NCBI GenBank assembly: GCA_002297935.1
Contig: DBLC01000097.1
Coordinates: forward strand, 1-64,000
Length of the DNA: 64,000 nt
Source of the DNA: Dialister sp. UBA734
GTDB lineage: Bacteria > Bacillota > Negativicutes > Veillonellales > Dialisteraceae
Direction of reading: 5' to 3'
Part shown: positions 9,380 to 20,258 of the stretch, piece after piece
How the letters are laid out: each line of letters starts with the position of its first letter
Numbering within the stretch: position 1 is the first letter of the stretch
Notes under the pieces: generated by a model
What the model was told of the DNA's origin: nothing
Seen by the model: only the letters and a program-made list of their open reading frames with translations
Databases searched by the model: none
Position numbers and translations under genes: made by a program

Positions 9380-9460
9380 CTGGGGGAATAGGGATTAGTA
9401 GCTAGGCCCTAGGGAAGTGTATCTATCCTAGTCACGAGTCACTAGTCACCAGTCACCAAT
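9365..9460. repeat. CTAG-rich inverted array between pduX and cobD
   Basis: TAGTGACTGGTGACT is followed by AGGGATTAGTAGCTAGGCCC and then a mirrored run AGTCACTAGTCACCAGTCAC. The middle text recurs almost exactly near 17576 and inverted near 15495. Confidence 0.75.
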
Positions 9461-9511
9461 AGGATACATAAGCAATTCATGAAGTTTACTAAAAATAAGA
9501 AGGTGTATCAC

Positions 9512-10582
9512 ATGACCGTCAAATCGTCTCGCCATGGTGGCGATGTATTTGGCCTATCTGAAGAAGAGCAACAGAAAACCATTGATTTCAGCATCAATAT
9601 CAATCCGTTAGGGCTTTCTCCTATGGGGAAGAAAGCCCTTTGTTCTGCTTGGGAAACGGAAACGCTTCGCTATCCCGATGTAGAATGCAGGGCGTTGCGG
9701 CACCAGCTTTCTGTGCGTTATGATATGCCAGAAAATACCATTGCCCTGGGAAATGGCGCCACCGAATTGATGTACAAGATGCTGGAACTGCTGACGCCAC
9801 AAAAAGTCATTGTGACCGCACCAGCATTTAGTGAATATCGCTTGTCTGCGGAAGCAGCCCATGTGCCGGTGGAAAGTATTCTCCTGCATAAAGAAAATGA
9901 TTTCCGTTTGCCCGTAGAAGAAATCAAAAATAAGATGACTACACGCACCTTAGTGTATTTAGGGAATCCAAACAATCCAGATGGACAGCTTCTTCCCAAG
10001 GAAGATTTTTTATCCTTGCTGGAGCGAGCAAAAGAAACAAACAGCTTCCTTTTCATTGATGAATCCTTCATCGATTTTGTCGAAGAAGGAGACTCCTATC
10101 GTTCCCATTTCAAAGATACAACCTGCGGTGCGGTGGTGATGTCCCTTACTAAGTTCTATGCCGTACCGGGGCTTCGCATCGGCTGTGCTTTCATGGCCCC
10201 TTCTTTGTGTGAACGGCTGAAAGACACATTGATTCCGTGGAACGTAAATGGTCTGGCCCAACGCTACATGACTGATGCCCTGCAAGATACGGTGTATCAG
10301 CAGGAAACGGTGGCTTACTGTAAAAAAGAACGAAAGGCTATGGTTTCGGTCTTACAGAAATTGCCCTATGTGGAAGTGCTGCCCGGTTGTGTCAATTTCA
10401 TTCTTTGCCGCCTCACTTCTCGCTTTGCCGATGCAGCCGCGTTACAAGAAGCCCTGCATCCCTATCACATTTTCATCCGGCAATGTGGCAATTACGAAGG
10501 CTTAGACGACACCTATTTCCGGGTAGCCGTCAGGACAGAAGAAGAGAATAAGAAGTTGTTAGAAGCGTTAGGGCGTATATAG
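9512..10582 (+). CDS. cobD: Threonine-phosphate decarboxylase (PLP)
   Basis: This fold-type I aminotransferase-like enzyme converts threonine phosphate to (R)-1-amino-2-propanol phosphate for CbiB. The 356 residues include SRHGGDVFG at the N-terminus, NINPLGLSP, YLGNPNNPDGQL, DESFIDF, and the PLP lysine in SLTKFYAVPGLRIG (about residue 224). ATG 9512 has AAGGTG at the right distance; an upstream ATG at 9479 does not. Its position after pduX places it in the aminopropanol branch rather than histidine synthesis. Confidence 0.88.
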   Translation: MTVKSSRHGGDVFGLSEEEQQKTIDFSININPLGLSPMGKKALCSAWETETLRYPDVECRALRHQLSVRYDMPENTIALGNGATELMYKMLELLTPQKVIVTAPAFSEYRLSAEAAHVPVESILLHKENDFRLPVEEIKNKMTTRTLVYLGNPNNPDGQLLPKEDFLSLLERAKETNSFLFIDESFIDFVEEGDSYRSHFKDTTCGAVVMSLTKFYAVPGLRIGCAFMAPSLCERLKDTLIPWNVNGLAQRYMTDALQDTVYQQETVAYCKKERKAMVSVLQKLPYVEVLPGCVNFILCRLTSRFADAAALQEALHPYHIFIRQCGNYEGLDDTYFRVAVRTEEENKKLLEALGRI

Positions 10583-10737
10583 TGCGTGCTTGTGAATCTA
10601 TTTTTTATCTATGGTTTAGGCATTTAGTAGATGAATAGTGGCAGTAGTCATATTCTTTCATTGACTCGGTTATTAGTTATCAGTATGCAGCTCACCGTAA
10701 GTAGTGGAAGATTACTGACTAATGCTTTGTATCCTTT

Positions 10738-10825
10738 ATATAAAAATGGGTATTGGGGCGCTTTATGAATTGTGCGCCCCTTCCAACACTACGCACTTCG
10801 CACTACTCACTACGCACTTTTTCCA
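10738..10825. repeat. GGGGCGC-hairpin element with ACTACGCACTTCGC tail
   Basis: GGGGCGC, an AT-rich loop and GTGCGCCCC form a hairpin, followed by CACTACGCACTTCGCACTAC and CACTACGCACTTTTT. A near-identical copy is at 18356-18440 and a broken inverted copy at 24247-24430. The hairpin plus the T run could work as a terminator after cobD. The rest of 10583-10890 shows no gene. Confidence 0.8.
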
Positions 10826-10890
10826 TAAATGTAAATTGTTGATCAGTCACTATTAAGCCATAATCCTATTTGATATAAGGAGTTACATCC

Positions 10891-11544
10891 ATGATTACAC
10901 TCTACTTGATTCGTCACGGAGAAACGGAATGGAATAAGTCTGGTCGTTACCAGGGGTCCACCGATGTGGCATTGTCCGACATGGGACTGCAGCAGGCCCA
11001 AAAGACCACGGAGTATTTCAGACAAATTCCGCTGGACGGTGTGATTTCCAGTCCTCTCCAGCGGGCCAAAATCACTGCGGAAGGCATTGCCAAGACCCAC
11101 CAGCTGGATTTGGAATTGGTTCCTGCTTTGCAGGAGCTTTGCTTTGGGGACTGGGAAGGGAAGACATTTGGAGAAATCGATACCCTTTGGCCGGGCATGA
11201 TGGATGAAATGTATCATCACCCCGATATGCTCCGTTTGCCCCATGGAGAATCCTTCCTGGATTGTCAGAAGCGAACCATGGCATTTATCGATCAGTTGCT
11301 TAAACGAGGGGATAATAAATCCTACGCCATCGTCAGCCATGGTGCTGCCCTTCGAACCATCATCTGTGCTATGATTGATATTCCTCTGGCTCGTTCCTGG
11401 AACATGGGCCTTTCCAATGCCAGCGTCACCACCATTCGTCACTATGTGGGAGAAAAGAATATGGCAGATATGAATATGCTGTTTTCTTTGAACCAGACCG
11501 CCCATTTAGAAGAAGCAGGAACTCCACATATGTATACTAAATAG
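10891..11544 (+). CDS. cobC: Histidine phosphatase, probable alpha-ribazole phosphatase
   Basis: The 217-residue product has the RHG motif LYLIRHGETEWN at residues 4-15, the second histidine in IVSHGAALR, and ELCFGDWEGKTF typical of the CobC/phosphoglycerate-mutase-like family. The neighbouring cobalamin genes favour removal of phosphate from alpha-ribazole phosphate or cobalamin phosphate. A general phosphatase is the alternative. The ATG follows ATAAGGAG. Confidence 0.82.
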   Translation: MITLYLIRHGETEWNKSGRYQGSTDVALSDMGLQQAQKTTEYFRQIPLDGVISSPLQRAKITAEGIAKTHQLDLELVPALQELCFGDWEGKTFGEIDTLWPGMMDEMYHHPDMLRLPHGESFLDCQKRTMAFIDQLLKRGDNKSYAIVSHGAALRTIICAMIDIPLARSWNMGLSNASVTTIRHYVGEKNMADMNMLFSLNQTAHLEEAGTPHMYTK

Positions 11545-11599
11545 CTAGGCTGTTACGGTAAGCAAAATATGGGATGATTTCTTTCCGGAAAAAGGTTCT

Positions 11600-11737
11600 G
11601 AAGGTACTAAGGGCACTAAAGGTTCTCACGTTCCTCGAATGAGCCGATAGACGCTAGCCTTATTATCTCATTCGGAGCCCCTAAGAACCCTTAGTACCCT
11701 TAGTACCCTTAGTACCCTTAGTACCTTCAAAACCTTT
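11600..11737. repeat. Inverted array of 9-base units (TAAGGGTAC type)
   Basis: The left arm has units like AAGGTTCTGAAGGTACTAAG. The core has CGAATGAG, then ACGCTAGC, then CTCATTCGG. The right arm repeats CCCTTAGTA at least four times in tandem. The architecture matches 3958-4096 and 21310-21470 but with a different unit sequence. Confidence 0.8.
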
Positions 11738-11847
11738 GGTGCAGCAAGAATCATCGCTTATTCAATTAACATAACAGTAGTGAGTATAGAGTAAATAGGG
11801 ATTGGTTTTCTGTATAATTCTCACTTTTTCCGGTATGAAACTTATGG

Positions 11848-11853
11848 TATAAT
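11848..11853 (+). promoter_or_regulatory. -10 element of the ppaC promoter
   Basis: TATAAT lies 54 bases before the ppaC start, with a weak TTTTTC-type -35 at the usual 17-base spacing. It is the first plausible promoter after the repeat at 11600-11737. Confidence 0.5.
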
Positions 11854-11907
11854 GGATTAGAAATTTTAATTGCTATGAAGCAGTGAAAAAGTAAAGGAGC
11901 GTTTTTT

Positions 11908-12834
11908 ATGAGCAAAATTTTTGTTATCGGACATAAATCCCCAGATACAGACAGCATTGCAGCTGCTATTTCTTATTCCTATCTGAAACAGCAGCAGGGC
12001 GTTGACGCTGTAGCCGCTAGAGCTGGCGAACTGAACAAAGAATCCAAATATGCATTGGACTATTTCAAAGTAGCAGAACCGGAATACCTGGCTTCTGTAG
12101 AACCAGGCACCCAGCTGATTTTGGTGGACCACAATGAATCCAAACAGTGCGTCGATGGCGTCAAAGAAGCAGACGTACTGGAACTGATCGACCATCACCG
12201 CATCGGTGATTTTGAAACCGCCAATCCGATTTTCATTCTGGTTCGCCCGGTAGGCTGCGTGAACACTGTCATTTGGGGTCTCTACAAAGCCGCAGGCATC
12301 CAGCCATCCAAAGCTGTTGCTGGTATGATGCTTTCCGCTATCATTTCCGACACCGTTCTTTTCCGTTCCCCAACCACCACGGAAGAAGATAAGAAAGCCG
12401 TTGCAGAACTGGCTGAAATCGCTGGTGTAGACTATGAAGCCTATGGCATGGACATGTTGAAAGCTGGTGCGGATATTTCCGACTACCCGGCTGAAAAACT
12501 GGCTCACAACGATACCAAAGAATTTGAATCCAATGGCAAAACTTTCAGCTGCGGACAGATTTCTGTGATGGACCTGGCTCCCATCAACGAAAAGAAAGCA
12601 GACATCATGAAAGCCCTGGAAGCAACCAAAGCAGAAAAAGGCTATGAAGCATCTTACCTCATGGTGACCGATATCCTGGCAGAAGACACCTATCTGTGGT
12701 TCACTGCTGGTGCAGAAGAAGCGGCTGAAAAAGCATTTGGCAAGAAAGCAGAAAACGGCTACGTATACCTGCCAAAGGTCATGTCCCGTAAGAAACAGGT
12801 CGCTCCGTTCCTCCTGAAAGTTTATGGTGAATGA
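11908..12834 (+). CDS. ppaC: Manganese-dependent inorganic pyrophosphatase
   Basis: This family II pyrophosphatase of the DHH superfamily hydrolyses cytosolic pyrophosphate. The 308-residue length is typical. Metal-binding motifs are visible: FVIGHKSPDTDSIAAA at residues 4-19, LVDHNE near 73, ELIDHHRIGDF near 93 and the C-terminal SRKKQVAPFL substrate loop. The ATG follows AAAGGAGCG. Strong GAA/AAA codon use suggests high expression. It is flanked on both sides by repeat arrays, so it is probably a single-gene transcript. Confidence 0.96.
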   Translation: MSKIFVIGHKSPDTDSIAAAISYSYLKQQQGVDAVAARAGELNKESKYALDYFKVAEPEYLASVEPGTQLILVDHNESKQCVDGVKEADVLELIDHHRIGDFETANPIFILVRPVGCVNTVIWGLYKAAGIQPSKAVAGMMLSAIISDTVLFRSPTTTEEDKKAVAELAEIAGVDYEAYGMDMLKAGADISDYPAEKLAHNDTKEFESNGKTFSCGQISVMDLAPINEKKADIMKALEATKAEKGYEASYLMVTDILAEDTYLWFTAGAEEAAEKAFGKKAENGYVYLPKVMSRKKQVAPFLLKVYGE

Positions 12835-12884
12835 TATTTCTACACGAATCTTTATAAGACTATTGGGTGGTATATTTACTAGCA

Positions 12885-13012
12885 AAAGGTTATAAAAGGT
12901 TAAATAGGGTATAAAGGGTTATATATTGATTCTAAATAACCCTATATACCCTTTTTATGTGGAAATATTGTTAGTTTCATACCCCTATATACCCCTTTAT
13001 AACCTTGTATAA
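12885..13012. repeat. AT-rich inverted array (TATAAAGGGT type)
   Basis: AAAGGTTATAAAAGGTTAAA and AGGGTATAAAGGGTTATA are followed by complementary runs AATAACCCTATATACCC and CCCCTATATACCCC. It looks like the same intergenic architecture as at 3958 and 11600, with an AT-rich unit. Confidence 0.7.
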
Positions 13013-13128
13013 TGCGCTAACGGCACTATGTTTATACAAGTGGAATCATTGAGTATAACCTTTTAATAAATAATCAAAACACCTGATATGACTTCTTACG
13101 ATGTATGCTTTTCCAATCGGAGGTTTTC

Positions 13129-15336
13129 ATGAACAATTATTTAGATACCCTGAATCCCAGGCAGAAGGAAGCGGTGATGACCACCGAAGGGCCGGTTCTG
13201 ATTATGGCCGGCGCGGGGTCTGGCAAGACCAAAGCGTTGACTTGCCGCATTGCTTACATGCTGGAACAGGGCATTTATCCAGGAGAAATCCTGGCCATTA
13301 CCTTTACCAATAAAGCGGCCAAGGAAATGCGGGAGCGTGTCAACAATTTAGTGGGCCCGCAAGCAGAAAAAATTTGGCTGCACACCTTCCATTCCTTTGG
13401 GGTTCGGTTCCTCAGAAGAGAAATCAAAAGCTATCCGCCGTACACGGACCGTTTTACCATTTATGATTCCGACGATTCCAAAACGTTGGTGAAGAATGTG
13501 CTCAAAGAGCTCAATCTGGATGATAAAACGTTCCAGCCCAATGCGATGCAGAATCATATTTCCAATGCGAAGAACCAGCTCATGGGACCGAAAGAATTCC
13601 GTGCCCACGCAGGCAGCAATTTCTTCGCCCAGAAAGTGGCCGATGTGTATGATCTCTATGACAAACACATGAAAGAAAACAACGCCTTGGATTTCGACGA
13701 TTTGCTTTTTATCACCACCAAGCTGCTGTCTGTTGAAACCATTCGTAAGCGTTGGCAGGACCGTTTCCATTACATTCTGATTGACGAATACCAGGATACG
13801 AACCATGCTCAGTACTTGATGGCCAAATATATCGCAGGAAAAACACAGAATATTTGCGTCGTCGGCGATGCAGACCAGAGTATTTACTCCTGGCGTGGGG
13901 CCGATCTTAGAAATATCATGGACTTCCAGAAGGATTATCCCCAGGCGAAAGTGATCAAGCTGGAACAGAACTATCGCTCCACCCAGGTGATTCTTGACGC
14001 CGCCAATGCGGTGATTCAGAACAATCCAGACCGTCCGTCGAAACGTCTGTGGACAGAAAATAACACCGGCAGTCACTTGAAACACTACACCGCCCAGGAT
14101 GAACATAGCGAAGCGGAATTCATTATCAACACCATGAAACGGGAACATGATGTGAATCATCGTCCCTACGGCGATATGGCGGTATTGTATCGCATGAATG
14201 CCCAGTCCCGTGTAATCGAAGAAAGTCTGGTCAGAAAAGGCATCGGCTACACCATGGTGGGCGGTACCCGCTTCTATGACCGGGCAGAAATCCGAGACAT
14301 GCTGGCCTATCTGAAAGTGATTAACAATTTCAGAGATAACATCAGCCTGGCCCGCATCATCAATGTGCCGAAACGAGGCATTGGCGCCACCACGGTGCAG
14401 AAACTGATGGACTATGCCAATGAAGGCGGCATGTCCATGTTTGAAGGCATCATGGGCGTGGAAGGAAGTTCTATTTCTTCGGCGGCCCAGCAGAAATTAC
14501 AGAAATTTTCTGCCATGATTTTTGAATTTCTCAATGCGTCCTCAGAAATGAATGTCTTTGAATTGATTCAAAAAATCATGACCGACACGAAATATGTGGA
14601 CCAGCTCCATGAGAGCAAAGACCCGCAGGCCCAGAGCCGAGAAGAAAACTTAGGGGAACTTCTTTCTGTAGCAAAGGATTTCACAGAAGAACAACCAGAC
14701 GGTGGACTTCCGGAATTTTTGGAAAAAGTGGCCCTAGTCAATGACGTGGATAATTACCAAGGGGAAGATGACCGGGTGACACTGATGACCATTCACAGTG
14801 CCAAAGGGTTGGAATTCCCACTGGTTTTCCTGCCTGGTATGGATGAAGGCATTTTCCCCGGCGTTCGTTCACTCATGGACGAATCAGCCCTGGAAGAAGA
14901 ACGCCGTCTGTGCTATGTAGCCATCACTCGTGCCAAAGAACAACTCTATTTATCCAATGCTCACATGCGTACCATGTATGGCCAGATGAAACCCTACATG
15001 CCTAGCCGTTTCCTGGACGAAATTCCGGCGGACTTGATGGATCCTATCGTGACCGATGCAGAAAAGCAGCACCAGCAAATGATGCAGCGCCGCAGAAATG
15101 AACAGCGAAGCCGACTAGCTCTGTCAGAAACCACGGTGGTGAACAAGCCCAAGAAAAACAGTGTGAAAGCCCGGTACGACTGGCAAGTGGGCGATATCGC
15201 CTCCCATACCATGTGGGGCAAAGGCAAAGTCATTGCGGTCATTGGAAAAGATACCAAGATGATGCTGAAAATTGAATTTCCAGGAAATAAAATTCGTCAG
15301 GTCATGGTCGCTTTTGCACCGATTACAAAGGGGTAG
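13129..15336 (+). CDS. pcrA: ATP-dependent DNA helicase, UvrD/PcrA family
   Basis: This superfamily 1 3'-5' helicase acts in repair and in clearing protein from DNA. The 735-residue product has LNPRQKEAV (Q motif), GAGSGKTKAL (Walker A, about residues 29-35), DEYQDTN, GDADQSIYSWRGAD, QNYRS, the MTIHSAKGLEFP motif and VAITRA. The C-terminus, with a basic linker and a Tudor-like end, fits PcrA rather than Rep. The ATG at 13129 follows CGGAGG; an earlier ATG at 13105 lacks a ribosome site. Confidence 0.95.
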   Translation: MNNYLDTLNPRQKEAVMTTEGPVLIMAGAGSGKTKALTCRIAYMLEQGIYPGEILAITFTNKAAKEMRERVNNLVGPQAEKIWLHTFHSFGVRFLRREIKSYPPYTDRFTIYDSDDSKTLVKNVLKELNLDDKTFQPNAMQNHISNAKNQLMGPKEFRAHAGSNFFAQKVADVYDLYDKHMKENNALDFDDLLFITTKLLSVETIRKRWQDRFHYILIDEYQDTNHAQYLMAKYIAGKTQNICVVGDADQSIYSWRGADLRNIMDFQKDYPQAKVIKLEQNYRSTQVILDAANAVIQNNPDRPSKRLWTENNTGSHLKHYTAQDEHSEAEFIINTMKREHDVNHRPYGDMAVLYRMNAQSRVIEESLVRKGIGYTMVGGTRFYDRAEIRDMLAYLKVINNFRDNISLARIINVPKRGIGATTVQKLMDYANEGGMSMFEGIMGVEGSSISSAAQQKLQKFSAMIFEFLNASSEMNVFELIQKIMTDTKYVDQLHESKDPQAQSREENLGELLSVAKDFTEEQPDGGLPEFLEKVALVNDVDNYQGEDDRVTLMTIHSAKGLEFPLVFLPGMDEGIFPGVRSLMDESALEEERRLCYVAITRAKEQLYLSNAHMRTMYGQMKPYMPSRFLDEIPADLMDPIVTDAEKQHQQMMQRRRNEQRSRLALSETTVVNKPKKNSVKARYDWQVGDIASHTMWGKGKVIAVIGKDTKMMLKIEFPGNKIRQVMVAFAPITKG

Positions 15337-15530
15337 ATGGTGACTAGTGACTGGTAGCTAGACCCTGGGAAATATACCACGATACCCGTTGTGTCACAGC
15401 TTTTAGCTGCTGGCTACTAGCCGGCTAGAAGCCAGCAGCTAAAAGCTAGTCGCTACGATACTAGCGAAATGAATGACTTCCTAATCTCTAGGGCCTAATC
15501 CCTAGCTACTAGATTGCCTATCGTTTTGAT
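15337..15530. repeat. CTAG-rich array with an 18-base perfect inverted repeat
   Basis: GTGACTAGTGACTGGTAGCTAG opens the region. AGCTTTTAGCTGCTGGCT (15398-15415) and its exact complement (15430-15447) enclose a 14-base loop that is itself CTAG-rich. The end carries CTAGGGCCTAATCCCTAG, the inverted form of text at 9392 and 17576. No gene is seen. Confidence 0.8.
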
Positions 15531-15553
15531 GGATAGTTGTATTCCCATAATAA

Positions 15554-17569
<2,016 letters not shown>

Positions 17570-17700
17570 GGGATTAGGGATTAGTAGCTAGGCCCTAGGA
17601 AATAAGGTTCTAAGGGTACTAAGGGTTCTTAGGGTACTAAGGTTCTCACACATTCGAGAAATCTAAGAACCCTTAGTACCCTAAGCAACCTGTGCCGACA
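17570..17700. repeat. CTAG piece followed by a TAAGGGTAC-type inverted array
   Basis: AGGGATTAGTAGCTAGGCCC (17576 onward) repeats the text at 9392. GGTTCTAAGGGTACTAAGGG then faces TAAGAACCCTTAGTACCCTA across a short core containing CACATTCGAG. Two repeat families therefore abut here. Confidence 0.75.
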
Positions 17701-17741
17701 ACCAACAAACAACTAATACCCAACAACGAAGCACTTTATGA

Positions 17742-17747
17742 TATAAT
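17742..17747 (+). promoter_or_regulatory. -10 element before the FKBP gene
   Basis: TATAAT lies 41 bases before the start codon. No good -35 is visible at the normal distance. Confidence 0.4.
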
Positions 17748-17782
17748 TAATTTGTGAAATCAATATATAAAGGAGACTACAC

Positions 17783-18205
17783 ATGAGCAACTTAAACAAA
17801 AAAGTCAAAGTACACTATGAAGGCACATTTAACGATGGCACCAAATTTGATTCCTCCTATGACAGAGGACAGCCATTAGAATTTACCTGCGGTGCGGGTC
17901 AGATGATTAAGGGATTTGATAAAGCCGTAGAAGACATGGAAGTGGGCGATGTGAAGAACGTTCACCTGATGCCAGAAGAAGCCTATGGTATGCCGGACCC
18001 AAGAAATATTTTCACCATTCCACAGAAACAGCTGCCTGGCTGCGAAGAACTGGAAATTGGTGCTAAAGTGTTCCTCAATGGACCTATGGGTCGCTTCCCT
18101 GTAGTGGTCAAAGATAAGACCGAAGATACCATTACCTTTGATGCGAACAGTGAAATGGCCGGTAAGGAACTGAATTTCAAAATCGAATTGGTAGAAGTAA
18201 AATAA
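17783..18205 (+). CDS. FKBP-type peptidyl-prolyl isomerase (SlyD-like)
   Basis: The 140-residue protein has the short bacterial FKBP plus IF-domain layout: VKVHYEGTFNDGTKFDSSYDRGQP, MIKGFDKAVEDMEVGD, then an inserted flap domain and C-terminal FKIELVEV. It would catalyse proline isomerisation and act as a chaperone. The histidine-rich metal tail of E. coli SlyD is absent, so a role in nickel delivery is unlikely. The ATG follows AAAGGAGA. It appears to be transcribed alone. Confidence 0.92.
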   Translation: MSNLNKKVKVHYEGTFNDGTKFDSSYDRGQPLEFTCGAGQMIKGFDKAVEDMEVGDVKNVHLMPEEAYGMPDPRNIFTIPQKQLPGCEELEIGAKVFLNGPMGRFPVVVKDKTEDTITFDANSEMAGKELNFKIELVEVK

Positions 18206-18355
18206 CTGCTGATTGAATCGATATTTCCCTAATTTAGTAGCTACTCGTTAATCATATAGCCATTATTTATCGGGAAATATGGCATACAAGCACAAATGAA
18301 CAGTGCACAGATTTATACGGGTTTTGGCAAATATCCTTGCATCGATTTTATTTTC

Positions 18356-18442
18356 TATAAAAAGGGGGTATTGGGGCGCTTCTAAATTTTGTGCGCCCCT
18401 TCCATCACTACGCACTTCGCACTACTCACTACGCACTTTTTA
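18356..18442. repeat. GGGGCGC-hairpin element, second complete copy
   Basis: Over most of its length it matches the copy at 10738-10825: GGGGTATTGGGGCGC, an AT-rich loop, GTGCGCCCCTTCCA, then CACTACGCACTTCGCACTAC and a TTTTT end. Outside this element and the terminator at 18489, the interval 18206-18594 shows no gene. Confidence 0.8.
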
Positions 18443-18488
18443 CGTAAAACGAATTAACAAGCAGCCACTTATTTATATCCACAGGAAC

Positions 18489-18532
18489 AAGGCAGACTAT
18501 GTATATATTTTTTATGCATGGTCTGCCTTTTT
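18489..18532 (+). terminator. Rho-independent terminator before hslO
   Basis: GGCAGAC with TATG pairs with CATG and GTCTGCC and is followed by TTTTTCTG. It would stop transcripts reading from the FKBP side. Confidence 0.65.
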
Positions 18533-18544
18533 CTGTTTTTATGT

Positions 18545-18550
18545 TATAAT
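18545..18550 (+). promoter_or_regulatory. -10 element before hslO
   Basis: TATAAT lies just after the terminator and 45 bases before the hslO start. It would drive hslO-mtnP-mtnA. Confidence 0.5.
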
Positions 18551-18594
18551 GTAAAAGGCGATTTTGAAATTTCAATTATACGAGGTGAATGATT

Positions 18595-19467
18595 TTGCGT
18601 ACCAATACTATACAGCATTATTTAAGTGCCGATGGGATTCGTCTCACTGTGGCAGATACATCTCATGCATCGGAAGAGACAGAAGCGATCCATCATTTGC
18701 CGCCGCTTTCTGCGATGATTCTTTCCAAAGCATTGACCGGCGCTGCGATTCTGATCAATGATTTTAAGAACCATGAAGGAATTACCTTCAAATGGACCAC
18801 CGGAAGTCCCCTGGGGGATATCCACATCGATGCCTATGACGGACAGTTCATTCGTGGTTTCTTGGACCATCCGGAAGCAGGCATTGGTCTTCCCTGCGAC
18901 AGTGCCCACGAGGCAGCCTTGGTGAGTACCCAGGGACAGTTATTTGTGACTCGCTATTCTCTTCTGAAGACCCCCTATACCAGTGCGGTCAATTTGCACC
19001 AGGAAGATATTTCTGCCTGCCTTACAGAATATCTGAATACGTCGGAACAGACCTTGTCTGCGGTCAAGCTGGATGTGACAACCACGCCAGCAGGGGATAT
19101 CCTTCGTTCTGCTGGATTCTTGGCACAGCTCATGCCAGGAGGAAATATGGCAAAATTTGCGGAACTGTTCCGTGATTTAGATGCATGGAATCCCACATTA
19201 GACGATGCAGAAGAGGGGTCTTTACAAAAATTACTGGTAGCCGGGAAATTTGAACTTTTGAAAGATGGTCCTCTTTCTTTCCGTTGCACTTGCAGTGAAG
19301 AACGAATCAAGACGACACTTTTGTCTTTGCCGGAATCAGAACAGCTTCATTTACTGGAAGATGAATCTTTAGAAATTGTTTGTCCCTATTGTGACAAGAA
19401 ATATACCATTGAGAGAGATACCTTGAAGAAATGGATGGACCAAGCGAAAGGAGCGTATGTACAATGA
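18595..19467 (+). CDS. hslO: Hsp33 redox-regulated chaperone
   Basis: Hsp33 holds unfolded proteins under oxidative stress and is switched on by loss of zinc. The 290-residue product ends with the zinc-binding cysteines CTC (about residues 234-236) and CPYC (about 267-270). The spacing of GAGGTG favours a TTG start at 18595; the ATG at 18589 would sit one base from the ribosome site. It overlaps mtnP at an ATGA, so the two are translationally coupled. Confidence 0.92.
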   Translation: MRTNTIQHYLSADGIRLTVADTSHASEETEAIHHLPPLSAMILSKALTGAAILINDFKNHEGITFKWTTGSPLGDIHIDAYDGQFIRGFLDHPEAGIGLPCDSAHEAALVSTQGQLFVTRYSLLKTPYTSAVNLHQEDISACLTEYLNTSEQTLSAVKLDVTTTPAGDILRSAGFLAQLMPGGNMAKFAELFRDLDAWNPTLDDAEEGSLQKLLVAGKFELLKDGPLSFRCTCSEERIKTTLLSLPESEQLHLLEDESLEIVCPYCDKKYTIERDTLKKWMDQAKGAYVQ

Positions 19468-20258
19468 AAAAGTTAGCTTTTATCGGTGGCACAGGGGTGT
19501 ATGATCCAGTGCTTTTGGATCATGTCACTGAACATGTCATTGATACCCCTTATGGGCAAGCTAAATATGAATCTGGCTTTTTTGAAGGAAAAGAAATCAT
19601 TCATCTGGCGCGCCATGGGCTGCATCATACCATTCCGCCTCACAAAATTAACTATCGGGCCAATATTTTTGCCCTGAAAATGTTGGGCGTAGGTGCTGTG
19701 GTAACCACCACTGCGGTGGGGTCTTTGAATCCAGAATATAAGCCAGGGGAATTGGTGCTGATTGACCAGTTCATTGATATGACCAAATCCAGAATCGGCA
19801 CCTTCTTTGACGGAGAACGATACGGGGTAGCTCATATCGATATGACCCATCCCTATTGTGAATCCCTGCGCCAGGCTGTTTTAGCGGCCGGAAAGAAAGA
19901 GGGCATCACCGTGCATCCTCATGGGACCTATATTTGCACCGAAGGACCTCGTTTTGAAACCCCCGCAGAAATCAAAGCCTATCGCATGTGGGGTGCTGAT
20001 GTAGTGGGCATGACCAATGCGCCGGAATGTCAGCTGGCTAGAGAAGCAGAAATTTGCTATGCCACCATTTCCATGGTGACCAATTTCGCTGCTGGCATTA
20101 CAGACCAGGAACTGACCCATCAGGAAGTGCTGGATTGTATGCATGACAATTCCAAAAATATGATGCGTATTGTGACTGATTTGTTCACCAGCTATGACGT
20201 AGACAAAGACTGCCACTGCCGCCATGCCGCAGAAGCCTTTGGAGGGTTTAAGGTATGA
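19464..20258 (+). CDS. mtnP: 5'-methylthioadenosine phosphorylase
   Basis: The enzyme splits methylthioadenosine, a by-product of polyamine and other SAM-dependent synthesis, into adenine and methylthioribose-1-phosphate. The 264-residue product has FIGGTGVYDP at the start, RHGLHHTIPPHKINYRAN (phosphate and ribose site) and TEGPRFETPAEI, then MTNAPECQLAREAEI. The ATG at 19464 follows AAAGGAG. Its stop overlaps the ATG of mtnA. Confidence 0.93.
   Translation: MKKLAFIGGTGVYDPVLLDHVTEHVIDTPYGQAKYESGFFEGKEIIHLARHGLHHTIPPHKINYRANIFALKMLGVGAVVTTTAVGSLNPEYKPGELVLIDQFIDMTKSRIGTFFDGERYGVAHIDMTHPYCESLRQAVLAAGKKEGITVHPHGTYICTEGPRFETPAEIKAYRMWGADVVGMTNAPECQLAREAEICYATISMVTNFAAGITDQELTHQEVLDCMHDNSKNMMRIVTDLFTSYDVDKDCHCRHAAEAFGGFKV

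Noticed and set aside
11600..11737. CRISPR array
   Set aside because: The repeated units are 9-10 bases with no spacers, and the region is self-complementary. No cas genes are present.
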